A stretch of DNA of 64,000 bases from contig NZ_JBQHTM010000008.1 of NCBI RefSeq assembly GCF_052065695.1, positions 30,866-94,865 of the forward strand, written 5' to 3'. Position 1 is the first letter of the stretch; every line of letters starts with the position of its first letter. The position numbers and the translations under genes are program-made. Shown piece by piece: positions 19,707 through 28,951 of the stretch. The stretch comes from Intestinimonas sp052065695 (GTDB lineage: Bacteria; Bacillota; Clostridia; Oscillospirales; Oscillospiraceae). Below the pieces are notes generated by a model. The model saw only the letters and a program-made list of their open reading frames with translations. It was not told where the DNA came from and searched no databases.

Positions 19707-20429
19707 TCAGCTGTCCACATTCATGCCTTCCAGCTCCTCCAGCTCCCGTACCTCCTCCGGCTCGGGGCCAACGGCGCCGAAGCACAGCCGCTGCACCACG
19801 GGCTGGAGGGGCTTTTTGAAGAGCCCCATGACCTTGCCCACCACAATGGCGGTAATGACGGTGCCCTCGCGGATGCCAAAGAGACCATGAAGGAGGACGA
19901 CGGAGAGCAGGATACCCAGGACGACCGTGCTGCAGTCCACCACGATCTTGACGTTGTGGAAGGGTCTGCCCACCTTTTTGGCGATGGCCATAGTGAGCCC
20001 CTCCATGGGCATGGCCACCAGGTCCACCTCCATGTAGAGGAATACGCCAAAGGCCACCGTGATGATGCTGATGACCAGCATCACCAGCTGTCCAGCATAG
20101 GTGGGCAGGGTGAAGTCGGCCAGCAGCCACTTGGTAAAGTCGGTGAAGTAGCCGAAAATGGTGGAAAAAATGATCTGGGTCAGGTTGATGAGGCGGAACT
20201 CCCGCCGGAGAATGAGAATCTGCAATACAATGTAGATGCCGTATACCACAATGACACAGGTCCCCAAAGCCGTATTGGTAATAAGGCTGATCACATAGGG
20301 CAGGGAGGTCACCGGAGAGACGCCCAGATCGGAGTTGACTGCGAAGGCCACGCCCAGGGCCATAAAGAAAAGGCCGACGATGTAGAGTATGACACGGGTC
20401 GCCCACTGGGCGGGGGTGCTTTTTTTCAT
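19707..20429 (-). CDS. YczE/YyaS-like (DUF6198) integral membrane protein
   Basis: 240 residues with about five transmembrane segments, an N-terminus YIVGLFFMALGVAFAVNSDL followed by GVSPVTSLP, and an acidic C-terminal tail (PEPEEVRELEELEG). This is the YczE/YitT-related family; no transport or enzymatic activity is established. I chose ATG 20429 since AAGGAAGGA lies nine bases upstream; a TTG two codons earlier is too close. It is transcribed away from a TetR regulator, and its promoter and leader carry three GTTCA/TGAAC palindromes. Control by that TetR protein is likely; in such pairs the membrane protein often exports or imports the ligand. Confidence 0.85.
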   Translation of the reverse strand: MKKSTPAQWATRVILYIVGLFFMALGVAFAVNSDLGVSPVTSLPYVISLITNTALGTCVIVVYGIYIVLQILILRREFRLINLTQIIFSTIFGYFTDFTKWLLADFTLPTYAGQLVMLVISIITVAFGVFLYMEVDLVAMPMEGLTMAIAKKVGRPFHNVKIVVDCSTVVLGILLSVVLLHGLFGIREGTVITAIVVGKVMGLFKKPLQPVVQRLCFGAVGPEPEEVRELEELEGMNVDS

Positions 20430-20466
20430 AGACAAAATTCCTTCCTTTCCTGGCCTGTCCGCCGCT

Positions 20467-20543
20467 GTTCAGCGGCGCTGAACGTGACCGCAGCCCCGCG
20501 GCCGCTCCGTTCAAACGGCAAATATGTTCAGTGAACTTGTTCA
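20467..20543. promoter_or_regulatory. Cluster of GTTCA/TGAAC palindromes, candidate TetR operators
   Basis: Three perfect palindromes share the half-site GTTCA/TGAAC: GTTCAGCG-G-CGCTGAAC at 20467-20483, GTTCA-G-TGAAC at 20526-20536, and TGAAC-TT-GTTCA at 20532-20543. The last two overlap and lie just downstream of the yczE -10 box, where a bound repressor would block transcription. The first lies in the yczE leader. Confidence 0.6.
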
Positions 20544-20548
20544 TATAT

Positions 20549-20577
20549 AGTCTAACACTGGCTGGAAAAAGCGTCAA
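20549..20577 (-). promoter_or_regulatory. Promoter for the yczE-like gene
   Basis: Minus strand TTGACG (20572-20577), 17 bases, TAGACT (20549-20554); the operator-like palindromes begin six bases downstream of the -10 box. Confidence 0.6.
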
Positions 20578-20660
20578 TAGCCTCCAGGCGCCGATTCCAT
20601 ATTCGACGGACCCGAAACGCCCCGCCGGTATGACACGGACACGGGAGGAACGTCGCGCGC

Positions 20661-20689
20661 TTGCATAGGCGATACTTTTCCTGTATAAT
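20661..20689 (+). promoter_or_regulatory. Promoter for tetR
   Basis: TTGCAT (20661-20666), 17 bases, TATAAT (20684-20689), 39 bases before the ATG. I see no GTTCA/TGAAC palindrome in it. Confidence 0.65.
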
Positions 20690-20728
20690 CCGTGGTACAA
20701 AAAACCGATCCGTATCGAGGTGGAGGAC

Positions 20729-21346
20729 ATGGAAACCGAGAACAAAAGCAGGCGGCAGCTCCAGGCGGAGCAGACCAAGGACAAGCTCTTCCATGCAGCG
20801 GTGGAACTTCTGACGGAAAAGGACTTCGATGACATCACCATCCGGGACATCGTGGCCCGGGCCAAGGTGTCCATCGGTACCTTTTATAATTATTACTCCA
20901 GTAAAATGGAGGTCTTTTATGAGACCTACCGCATCGCCGACCACTACTTTGCCGAGACGGTGGCGCCTTTGCTCATCCAGGGGTCAGCGCTGGAGCGGAT
21001 CATGGCATTTTTCGACTACTACGCCCACTACTCCAGCGATCTCACGGACCTGCGGATGACCAAGCTGCTCTACAACCCGGACAACACCCTCTTCAGCCGG
21101 GACCCCCATCAGGGCATGGTGGGGGTGCTCATCGGGATCATCCGGCAGGGTCTGGACGACGGTACACTGGCCGGCAGCGACAGCGCCGAGGAGATCGCCG
21201 AGTACCTGATGATCTCCGTCCGGGGCCTGGTCTACAACTGGTGCACCCGCGACGGCTCCTACGATCTGCCTGCCGTCATGCGGAGATTTGTCCACCGCCT
21301 GTTGGCCTACTATCGCTCCGCCGCCGGCGGACACACCGAACCATAA
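20729..21346 (+). CDS. TetR/AcrR family transcriptional regulator
   Basis: 205 residues. The N-terminal helix-turn-helix (about 12-58) has the family pattern TKDKLFHAAVELLTEKDFDD, ITIRDIVARAKVSIGTFYNY and YSSKMEVF. The C-terminal all-helical domain (about 70-195) is the ligand pocket and dimer interface, not assignable to a ligand. Start ATG 20729 with GAGG nine bases before it; a GTG three codons earlier is possible. It is divergent from the yczE-like membrane gene, the usual layout for a local repressor. It ends at a strong terminator. Confidence 0.93.
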   Translation: METENKSRRQLQAEQTKDKLFHAAVELLTEKDFDDITIRDIVARAKVSIGTFYNYYSSKMEVFYETYRIADHYFAETVAPLLIQGSALERIMAFFDYYAHYSSDLTDLRMTKLLYNPDNTLFSRDPHQGMVGVLIGIIRQGLDDGTLAGSDSAEEIAEYLMISVRGLVYNWCTRDGSYDLPAVMRRFVHRLLAYYRSAAGGHTEP

Positions 21347-21355
21347 ATCAAGATA

Positions 21356-21400
21356 GGAGGACGCCTGGAAGATGGATTCTTCCGGGCGTCCTCCGTTTTT
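21356..21400 (+). terminator. Terminator of tetR
   Basis: GGAGGACGCCTGGAAG pairs with CTTCCGGGCGTCCTCC, followed by GTTTTT. Confidence 0.9.
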
Positions 21401-21693
21401 CGCCCGAGACTTGTCTCCTCGCGCCTCTTTGATTTGTCGACATTTGTCTGTGCATGAAATACATTTTATTTCATTTTGTCGCTGTATGCAGGATTGTATT
21501 GCTTCTCCTGCTGTTTTTCCCAAAAAATTCGGACAAATCTGGGGTAGCGCAAAAATATTTGATCTTTATTCGGAAAGCGGCTTGCATTTTCTCTGACACA
21601 TTGCTATAATAAAGCAACGGCTGTGGACAATCGTTCTCTATGTGTAGACAGTTTGTCTCATCCGACAGAACGGACAAGGAGGAACCAGCAACA
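21401..21693 (+). other. Gene-free leader region before livK
   Basis: The 347-base gap from tetR to livK holds the tetR terminator, then about 180 AT-richer bases in which I see no gene or convincing structure, then the livK promoter at 21582-21610 and an 84-base leader. Confidence 0.5.
21582..21610 (+). promoter_or_regulatory. Promoter for livKHMGF
   Basis: TTGCAT (21582-21587), 17 bases, TATAAT (21605-21610). Confidence 0.7.
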
Positions 21694-22923
21694 ATGAAAA
21701 AGTTTCTTGCATTCGCGCTTTCCTGCTCCCTGGCCCTGACGGCCCTGGCCGGCTGCTCCAGCACGCCGCCCTCCAGCGCCGCCCCCGAGACCGGCAGCCC
21801 CGACGCCTCCGCCCCCGCCGCCCAGAGCGGCGACAAGGTGGTCCGCATCGGCGTCTTTGAGCCCTCCACCGGCGACTCCGCCTCCGGCGGCAAGAAGGAA
21901 ATGCTGGGCATGCAGTACGCCAACACCGAGACCCCCACCGTGGAAGTGGGCGGCGAGACCTACACCGTGGAGCTGGTCTACGCCGACAACGGCTCCACCA
22001 CCGACAAGGCCCCCACCGCCGCCTCCCAGCTGGTCAGCGAGGGCGTGGCCCTGGTGCTGGGCTCCTACGGCTCCGGCGTGTCCATTGCCGGCGGCCCCAT
22101 CTTCGGCGACGCGGGCATCCCCGCCATCGGCGTCACCTGCACCAACCCCAACGTCACCGCCGGCAACGACTACTACTTCCGCATCTGCTTCCTGGACCCC
22201 TTCCAGGGCACCGTCCTGGCCAACTTCGCCAAGGATAAGTTCAGCGCCACCACCGCCTACTGCCTGGGCGAGGCGGGCAACGAGTACGACCAGGGTCTGA
22301 TCGCCTACTTTGAGCAGGCCTTTACCGCCGCCGGCGGCACCGTCATCAAGGACTCCTTCCCCACCAACAACTCCGACTTCAACTCCTACCTGAACAAGGC
22401 CAAGGACCAGGGCGCCGACGTCATCTTCACCCCCGTGTCCATCGCCTACGCCACCCAGATCATCACCCAGGCCGCCGACCTGGGCATCGAGGCCCCCTTC
22501 CTGGGCTCCGACACGCTGGACGACAACATGGTCCTGGAGGCCGCCAAGGGCACTAACGTGCAGCTCTACGTCTCCACCTTCTATCAGGAGGGCGGCAATC
22601 CCGACTTCGACGCCGGCATCAAGAATTACATCAACACCGCCGACGGCGCTCTGGAGGCCAACGGCGGCAACGACACCATCGCGGCCGTGTCCGCCATGGG
22701 CTATGACGCCTACTATGTGGCCCTGGAGGCCATCAAGGCCGCCGGCAGCGTGGAGCCCGCCGACATCAAGGCGGCTCTGTGGGACGTGACCTATGACGGC
22801 GTGTCCGGCCACATCGAGTTCGACGACACCAACGGCGACGCCGTCCGCGACACCGCCTACATCAAGCACTCCACCAACGACGGCGCCTGGGAGCTGGAGG
22901 GCGTCCAGACCGTGGCGCAGTAA
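21694..22923 (+). CDS. livK: Branched-chain amino-acid ABC transporter, substrate-binding lipoprotein
   Basis: 409 residues. Signal peptide MKKFLAFALSCSLALTALAG ends in the lipobox LAGC with Cys20, so the mature protein is lipid-anchored outside the membrane. A Ser/Ala/Pro-rich linker (21-50) leads into a periplasmic-binding-protein type I fold (VVRIGVFEPSTGDSASGGKK to the end). It captures Leu/Ile/Val-type or related ligands and hands them to LivHM. ATG 21694 follows AAGGAGG at 11 bases. First gene of livKHMGF; the 165-base gap behind it holds two hairpins that could keep its message more abundant than the permease part. Confidence 0.95.
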   Translation: MKKFLAFALSCSLALTALAGCSSTPPSSAAPETGSPDASAPAAQSGDKVVRIGVFEPSTGDSASGGKKEMLGMQYANTETPTVEVGGETYTVELVYADNGSTTDKAPTAASQLVSEGVALVLGSYGSGVSIAGGPIFGDAGIPAIGVTCTNPNVTAGNDYYFRICFLDPFQGTVLANFAKDKFSATTAYCLGEAGNEYDQGLIAYFEQAFTAAGGTVIKDSFPTNNSDFNSYLNKAKDQGADVIFTPVSIAYATQIITQAADLGIEAPFLGSDTLDDNMVLEAAKGTNVQLYVSTFYQEGGNPDFDAGIKNYINTADGALEANGGNDTIAAVSAMGYDAYYVALEAIKAAGSVEPADIKAALWDVTYDGVSGHIEFDDTNGDAVRDTAYIKHSTNDGAWELEGVQTVAQ

Positions 22924-22957
22924 GAATATCCGTCTCTGAACCACAGGCAGCGTGTGC

Positions 22958-23055
22958 GCTTGGCGGGGACCTCCGGGTTCCCGCCAAGCCTCATATTTCT
23001 GACCTCGTCGGGCTGCCTCGAAAGGGGCCGTGACCACGCTCTTTTCGAGACAGCC
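22958..23055 (+). promoter_or_regulatory. Two hairpins between livK and livH
   Basis: Hairpin 1: GCTTGGCGGG (22958-22967) with CCCGCCAAGC (22980-22989). Hairpin 2: GGCTGCCTCGAAA (23011-23023) with TTTCGAGACAGCC (23043-23055), one mismatch. Neither is followed by a real T run, so they look more like mRNA-stabilising or attenuating structures than full terminators. Confidence 0.5.
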
Positions 23056-23088
23056 TGGCATCAAATCTGGCATAGGGGAGGACATCCC

Positions 23089-23997
23089 ATGGAATTTTTC
23101 ATCTCCACCCTGCTGTTCGGCATTTCGGTAGGGGGGCAGTATGCCCTCATCGCCATCGGCTACACCATGGTCTACGGCATCCTGCGCCTCATCAACTTCG
23201 CCCACGGCGATGTGTTCATGGTGGCCGGCCTCATGGGTATTTATCTGACTTCGTCTCTGGGGGCCTACCTGTCCCCCACCACCACCATCCTGGTCAGCCT
23301 GATCCTGGTGCTGGTGCTGACGGTGCTGCTGGGCTTCCTCATTGAGCGGGTGGCCTACAAGCCCCTGCGCACCGCCCCCCGCATGAGCGTCATGATCTCG
23401 GCCATCGGCGTGAGCTACCTGCTCCAGAACACCGCCACCTACGTCACCGGCGGCCAGCCCATGACCTATCCCGCCATCCCCTTCCTGTCCGACACCATCA
23501 CCGTGGCGGGCACTCCCATCAAGTGGGTGGTCATCCTCACCCCCTTCCTGGTGGTGATCCTGGTGGTGGCCCTCACCCAGCTCATCAACCACACCAAGGT
23601 GGGCATGGCCATGCGGGCGGTGGCCAAGGACTTCGAGACCAGCCAGCTCATGGGCATCAAGATCAACTCCGTCATCTCCATCACCTTTGTCATCGGCTCG
23701 GCCCTGGCGGCCCTGGGCTCCATGCTCTACTTCACCACCTATCAGGCCGTCACCCCCACCGCCGGCGCCATGCCCGGCCTGAAGGCCTTCGTGGCCGCCG
23801 TCTTCGGCGGCATCGGCTCCATCCCCGGCGCGGTCATCGGCGCCTTCCTCATCGGCATCTGCGAAAACTTTGTGAAGGTCCTGCCCTTCGAGGGGGCCAC
23901 CACCTTTGTGGACGCCTTCACCTTCGCGCTGCTGATCATCGTGCTGGTCTTCAAGCCCACCGGCCTCTTCGGTGAGAAGGCCACCGATAAAGTGTAA
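23089..23997 (+). CDS. livH: Branched-chain amino-acid ABC transporter permease LivH
   Basis: 302 residues, about eight membrane-spanning helices, with the family signature GYTMVYGILRLINFAHGDVF near the N-terminus and AAVFGGIGSIPGAVIGAF near the C-terminus, the loop that contacts the ATPases. It forms the channel with LivM. I chose ATG 23089, which has GGGGAGG eight bases upstream, over an upstream in-frame Met that lies in the hairpin region. livM starts 14 bases after its stop. Confidence 0.95.
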   Translation: MEFFISTLLFGISVGGQYALIAIGYTMVYGILRLINFAHGDVFMVAGLMGIYLTSSLGAYLSPTTTILVSLILVLVLTVLLGFLIERVAYKPLRTAPRMSVMISAIGVSYLLQNTATYVTGGQPMTYPAIPFLSDTITVAGTPIKWVVILTPFLVVILVVALTQLINHTKVGMAMRAVAKDFETSQLMGIKINSVISITFVIGSALAALGSMLYFTTYQAVTPTAGAMPGLKAFVAAVFGGIGSIPGAVIGAFLIGICENFVKVLPFEGATTFVDAFTFALLIIVLVFKPTGLFGEKATDKV

Positions 23998-24011
23998 AGG
24001 AGGCGCCTTAC

Positions 24012-25181
24012 ATGATCCAAACAAAGAAAAACAAGACAGGCGCGTTTCTGGGCCTGGTGGCCGCCGCGGTGGTGCTGGCCCTGGTGGTGGTGCTGGAGAA
24101 CACCCTCCCCTCCACCAGCCAGCTCTTCATCGTGCTCAAAAAGGGCGCGGTGTACTCCCTGGTGGCCGTCTCCATGAACCTCCTCAACGGCTTCACCGGC
24201 CTCTTCTCCCTGGGCCAGGCCGGCTTCATGCTCCTGGGCGCCTACACCTACGCCATCCTCACCGTCCCCGTGGCCCAGAAGGACACGGTGTACTACCTCT
24301 ACGGCGGCTCGGCCCTGAACTTCTCCCTGCCCGACCTCTTCGGCGGGGTGGACACCCCCCAGGGCCTCATTCTGGGCGTGGCCCTGGCCATCATTCTGGC
24401 CGGCTGCGTGGCCGCCTTCTTCGCCTGGCTCATCGGCCTGCCCGTGCTGCGGCTCAAGAGCGACTACCTGGCCATCGCCACCCTGGGCTTTGCCGAGATC
24501 ATCCGGGCCATCTTCCAGTGGCAGGCCCTGGGCCCGGTGACCAACGGCGCCAACATGATTACCCAGATCCCCACCTTCACCAGCTTCAACATCAAGAACG
24601 CCGACGGTGAGGTGATCCTGCGCCTGTCCGCCTTCGTGCCCTTCCTGGTGGCCATTCTGTGCATTGCCGTCATCGTCATGCTCATCAACTCCTCCTACGG
24701 CCGGGCCTTCAAGGCCATCCGGGAGGACGAGATTGCCGCCGAGGCCATGGGCATCAACCTGGCCAAGCACAAGATGCTCTCCTTCTGCATCTCCTCCTTC
24801 TTCGCCGGGGTGGGGGGCGCCCTCTTCGCCATGTACGCCTCCAACGCCCAGGCCAAGGTCTACACCTCCACCATGACCTATGAGATCCTCCTCATCGTGG
24901 TCATCGGCGGCATCGGCTCCGTGTCCGGCTCCTGCATCGCCACCTTCCTCTACGTGGCGGCCAGCGAGTGGTGGCTCCGTTTCCTGGACTCTGAGATGTG
25001 GATCTTCGGCGTCAAGGTCCCCTTCCTCCGCACCGGCTTCCGGATGGTGGTCTTCTCCATCATCATTATGATCGTGGTCCTCTTCTTCCGCCGTGGCCTC
25101 ATGGGCGACAAGGAGCTGCCCGACCTCTTCCGGCCGAGGCCGAAAAAGACCGCCCGAAAGGCTGGTGAGCACAATGGCTGA
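24012..25181 (+). CDS. livM: Branched-chain amino-acid ABC transporter permease LivM
   Basis: 389 residues, longer than the roughly 300-330 core because of an extra periplasmic loop near 80-105 (AQKDTVYYLYGGSALNF) and a C-terminal tail of basic residues. The signatures LNGFTGLFSLGQAGFMLLGAY and YGRAFKAIREDEIAAEAMGI are intact. It pairs with LivH. ATG 24012 follows AAAGGAGG. Its end overlaps the livG start by eight bases. Confidence 0.95.
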   Translation: MIQTKKNKTGAFLGLVAAAVVLALVVVLENTLPSTSQLFIVLKKGAVYSLVAVSMNLLNGFTGLFSLGQAGFMLLGAYTYAILTVPVAQKDTVYYLYGGSALNFSLPDLFGGVDTPQGLILGVALAIILAGCVAAFFAWLIGLPVLRLKSDYLAIATLGFAEIIRAIFQWQALGPVTNGANMITQIPTFTSFNIKNADGEVILRLSAFVPFLVAILCIAVIVMLINSSYGRAFKAIREDEIAAEAMGINLAKHKMLSFCISSFFAGVGGALFAMYASNAQAKVYTSTMTYEILLIVVIGGIGSVSGSCIATFLYVAASEWWLRFLDSEMWIFGVKVPFLRTGFRMVVFSIIIMIVVLFFRRGLMGDKELPDLFRPRPKKTARKAGEHNG

Positions 25182-26008
25182 GAATATCCTGCGCCTGGAG
25201 GACGTCACCATGCAGTTCGGCGGCGTGGTGGCCGTCAACAACCTGTCCCTGGAGGTGAACCGGGGGGAGATCGTGGCCCTCATCGGCCCCAATGGCGCCG
25301 GCAAAACCACCGCCTTCAACTGCGTGACCGGCGTCTATGAGCCCACCAACGGCCGGGTGAGCCTGGCCGGAGAGGTCATCGTGGAGAACCACCCCCAGGG
25401 CAAGATGAAAGCCATGTACCAGGGGGAAAACAACGGCAAGTACACCGGCGTGGTCCGCCTCACCCCCGACCAGATCACCCGGAAGGGCATCGCCCGCACC
25501 TTTCAGAACATCCGCCTTTTCGGAGCCCTCACCGTTTTTGAAAACGTGCTGGTGGCCAAGCACATGCGGGCCAAGCAGAACTTCCTCACCGCCACCTTCC
25601 GCCTCAACCGGGCGGAGGAGAAGCGGATGCGGGAGGAGTCCATGGCCCTCCTGGAGGAGCAGGGCCTAGCCCACCTGAAGGACGAGGTGGCCTCTTCCCT
25701 GCCCTACGGCCTCCAGCGCCGGCTGGAGATCGCCCGGGCCCTGGCCACCGACCCCAAGCTCCTCCTCCTGGACGAGCCCGCCGCCGGCATGAACCCCCAG
25801 GAGACCCAGGAGCTCACCGACTTCATCCGGCAGATCCGCACGGAGTACAACCTCTCCGTCTTTATGATCGAGCACCACATGGATCTGGTCATGCAGATCT
25901 CCGACCGGATCTACGTCCTGGACTTCGGCCGGCTCATCAGCCAGGGCACCCCGGAGGTCGTGCAGAACGACCAGCGGGTCATCGACGCTTATTTGGGGGT
26001 GGCAGACG

Positions 26009-26022
<14 letters not shown>
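25174..26022 (+). CDS. livG: Branched-chain amino-acid ABC transporter ATPase LivG
   Basis: 282 residues. Walker A GPNGAGKTT (about 38-46), signature LPYGLQRRLEIARAL (about 176), Walker B LLLLDEPAAGMNP and the LivG-type His switch IEHHMDLVM are all present. An insertion at about 75-95 (MKAMYQGENNGKYTG) lengthens the loop before the Q-loop segment. It hydrolyses ATP on the cytoplasmic face with LivF. ATG 25174 lies inside the end of livM; livF begins 14 bases before its stop, so translation is coupled through livM-livG-livF. Confidence 0.95.
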
Positions 26023-26704
<682 letters not shown>

Positions 26705-26708
26705 GCAT

Positions 26709-26747
26709 AACAAAAGGGAGGACCGCAAAACGGTCCTCCCTTTTGTT
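26709..26747. terminator. Bidirectional terminator after livF
   Basis: AACAAAAGGGAGGACCG pairs with CGGTCCTCCCTTTTGTT, 17 base pairs, loop CAAAA. Also serves the convergent PAP2 gene. Confidence 0.9.
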
Positions 26748-26757
26748 ATACCTGCAC

Positions 26758-27252
26758 TCACAGGAGATAAAAGCCCACCCAACCGCAGGCCACGCCCAGG
26801 AGGGCGCCGGCCACCACGTCCCGGGGGAAGTGGATGCCGGCCACCACCCGGGTGACGGCCAGCAGCACCCCCACCACGCACAGAAGCCAGCCCACCGGCG
26901 GGCAGACCCAGCCCCAGGTCATGGCGATGACAAAGACGGAAAAGACGTGGCGGCTGGGGAAGGACTCCCCCTTCTTGTCCCGGGGGATGATGGGGACGAT
27001 GTCCAGGGCCTCATAGGGCCGAGGGCGGTTGAGCCCCCGGCGGACCACGCTCAGGGACACAAAAGATACCGCTGGCACCAGCACCAGCCTGAGGAGCCGG
27101 GGGTCCTTTGTCACCAGGGCCCAGAGGAGCAGGGCGGGATAGAGGAGATAACAGCTCAGGGTGAGGACCCGGTTGAAGGCCTTCAGCCCCTTCACGGCGC
27201 CGGGCCGCCCCCGGAAGGGCCGGCTGATGGCCTCGTATTGTTCTTTGGTCAT
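26758..27252 (-). CDS. PAP2-family membrane phosphatase
   Basis: 164 residues with about four or five transmembrane helices and the three PAP2 catalytic motifs: RRGLNRPRP (KX6RP-like), PSRH, and TRVVAGIHFPRD (SRX5HxxxD-like). Small bacterial members dephosphorylate undecaprenyl pyrophosphate or phosphatidic acid/phosphatidylglycerol phosphate; which one cannot be told. ATG 27252 has GGAGG seven bases upstream; an earlier in-frame ATG at 27273 overlaps the ribosome-site region. Stands alone between a shared terminator and the metF promoter region. Confidence 0.9.
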   Translation of the reverse strand: MTKEQYEAISRPFRGRPGAVKGLKAFNRVLTLSCYLLYPALLLWALVTKDPRLLRLVLVPAVSFVSLSVVRRGLNRPRPYEALDIVPIIPRDKKGESFPSRHVFSVFVIAMTWGWVCPPVGWLLCVVGVLLAVTRVVAGIHFPRDVVAGALLGVACGWVGFYLL

Positions 27253-27329
27253 GGGTATACCTCCAGGTATCATGTTTTTTCATCATAGCTTCTCACGTCC
27301 CGAATTGCAAGCCCGGATACAAGTTTTCG

Positions 27330-27358
27330 TTGCGCCGCTTGCTTTACCGTGGTAAAAT
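27330..27358 (+). promoter_or_regulatory. Promoter for the metF-metH operon
   Basis: TTGCGC (27330-27335), 17 bases, TAAAAT (27353-27358). The predicted leader is only about 25 bases. Confidence 0.55.
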
Positions 27359-27390
27359 ATCCCCCAGTTAACAACAAGGAGCAGACCGAT

Positions 27391-28275
27391 ATGAAACTTT
27401 CTCAACTTCTCACCCAGGGGCGGGTCACCGTCTCCTGTGAACTCTTTCCCCCCAAGACCGGCGCTGCCCTGGCCAAGGTGGAGGACGTCCTCCGGGACAC
27501 CGCCGCCCTGGCCCCCGACTTCATCAGCGTCACCTACGGCGCGGGCGGCTCCACCTCCAAGCGCACTCTGGAGCTGGCCGCCCGGCTCCAGGACGTCTAC
27601 CGGGTCCCCGCCCTGGCCCACCTCACCTGCGTCTCCTCCACCCGGGACCAGGTGGCCGACATGGTGGAGCGGCTCCAGGCCGCCGGCATCGAGAACATCC
27701 TGGCCCTCCGGGGCGACATCCCCCAGGACACCTCCTTCCCCTCCCCCGAGCACTACCACTACGCCAACGAGCTCATCTCCCACATCCGCTCCCTGCCCGG
27801 CGGGACGGACCTGTGCATCGGCGCCGCCTGCTACCCCGAGGGCCACGTGGAGTGCCCCCACTTCTACACCGACCTGGACAATCTGAAGCGGAAGGTGGAC
27901 GCCGGCGCCGACTTCCTCACCACCCAGATGTTCTTCGATAACGACGTGCTCTACCGCTTCCTCTTCCGGGCCCTGGACAAGGGCATCACCGTGCCCATCG
28001 TGGCCGGCATCATGCCCGTCATCACCGTCCAGCAGATCCGCCGGTCCTGCGAGCTCTCCGGCACCGTCATGCCCCCCCGGCTCCAGGGCATTGCCGACCG
28101 CTTCGGCGACGACCCCGCCGCCATGCGCCAGGCCGGCATCGCCTACGCCACGGAGCAGATCCTGGACCTCATCGCCCACGGCGTGGAGCACATCCACATT
28201 TACACCATGAACAAGCCGGAGGTGGCCGCCAAGATCATGGACAACCTCTCCTGCATCCTCCGTCCCCATGGCTGA
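27391..28275 (+). CDS. metF: Methylenetetrahydrofolate reductase
   Basis: 294 residues of a TIM-barrel MetF: SCELFPPKTG holds the catalytic Glu, then FISVTYGAGGST, LALRGDIPQD and TQMFFDNDVLYRF. It reduces 5,10-methylene-THF to 5-methyl-THF on FAD, feeding methionine synthase (in acetogens also acetyl-CoA synthesis). The length matches the short bacterial form. ATG 27391 follows AAGGAGC. Its stop overlaps the start of the MetH-activation gene by eight bases, and metH follows, so the three form one methyl-transfer operon. Confidence 0.96.
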   Translation: MKLSQLLTQGRVTVSCELFPPKTGAALAKVEDVLRDTAALAPDFISVTYGAGGSTSKRTLELAARLQDVYRVPALAHLTCVSSTRDQVADMVERLQAAGIENILALRGDIPQDTSFPSPEHYHYANELISHIRSLPGGTDLCIGAACYPEGHVECPHFYTDLDNLKRKVDAGADFLTTQMFFDNDVLYRFLFRALDKGITVPIVAGIMPVITVQQIRRSCELSGTVMPPRLQGIADRFGDDPAAMRQAGIAYATEQILDLIAHGVEHIHIYTMNKPEVAAKIMDNLSCILRPHG

Positions 28276-28915
28276 GATCGACTGGAAGGAGGCCCGCCGG
28301 TACCTGGGGCTCCACCGGCCCGGCGGGACCATCGATGAACAGCTGGAGGAATCCCTCCACTCCTGCGGCACGGAGCTGGAGGCCACCGCCCGACCCAGGG
28401 CGGTGTGGCGGCGCTTTCCCGCCGCGGTGGAGGACGGGACGGTGACCTGCGCCGGCATGGTCATCCCCAGCGCCTACCTGGCCCGGCACCTCAAGAACTG
28501 CGGGGAGGTGTATCTCTTCGCCGCCACCCTCGGGGCGGAGACCGACCGGCTCCTCCGCCGCTCGGCCGTCACCCAGGTGAGCCGGGCCGTCATCCTCCAG
28601 GCCTGCGCCGCCTCGCTGCTGGAGGCCTACTGCGACGAGTGCTGCGACGGTCTGGCCCGTGAAGTGGCCCCGGAGGGGCTCTTCCTCCGCCCCCGGTTCA
28701 GCCCCGGCTACGGCGACTTTCCCATCGACTTCCAGCGGCCCCTGCTGGAGGCCCTGGAGGCCTCCAAGCGCATCGGCCTCACCGCCACCGAGACCATGAT
28801 GCTCACCCCCACCAAGTCGGTCACCGCCGTGGTGGGGCTCTCCCCCACCCCCTGGTGCCCCCCCACCGGCTGCGCGGCCTGCGGCAAGACCGACTGCGCC
28901 TTCCGGAAGGGCTGA
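28268..28915 (+). CDS. Methionine synthase activation-domain protein (separate subunit)
   Basis: 215 residues matching only the AdoMet-binding reactivation domain of MetH. The hallmark RPRFSPGYGDFPIDFQ is present at about 140-155, along with GLTATETMMLTPTKSVTAVVGL. In classical MetH this domain is fused at the C-terminus and methylates oxidised cob(II)alamin back to methylcobalamin with AdoMet and an electron donor. Here it is a stand-alone subunit, and the metH gene behind it lacks the domain. The C-terminal cluster CAACGKTDCAF has four Cys-type ligands that could hold a metal centre. It starts inside metF. Confidence 0.92.
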   Translation: MAEIDWKEARRYLGLHRPGGTIDEQLEESLHSCGTELEATARPRAVWRRFPAAVEDGTVTCAGMVIPSAYLARHLKNCGEVYLFAATLGAETDRLLRRSAVTQVSRAVILQACAASLLEAYCDECCDGLAREVAPEGLFLRPRFSPGYGDFPIDFQRPLLEALEASKRIGLTATETMMLTPTKSVTAVVGLSPTPWCPPTGCAACGKTDCAFRKG

Positions 28916-28951
28916 GCACCCATACCATTTCATAGATAAAGGAGTCCACCC

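Noticed and set aside
22954..23088. Upstream start for livH
   Set aside because: The extension would code through the two hairpins and has no ribosome site; ATG 23089 begins a proper LivH N-terminus after GGGGAGG.
27359..27390. Cobalamin or SAM riboswitch before metF-metH
   Set aside because: The predicted transcript leader is about 25 bases, too short for either.
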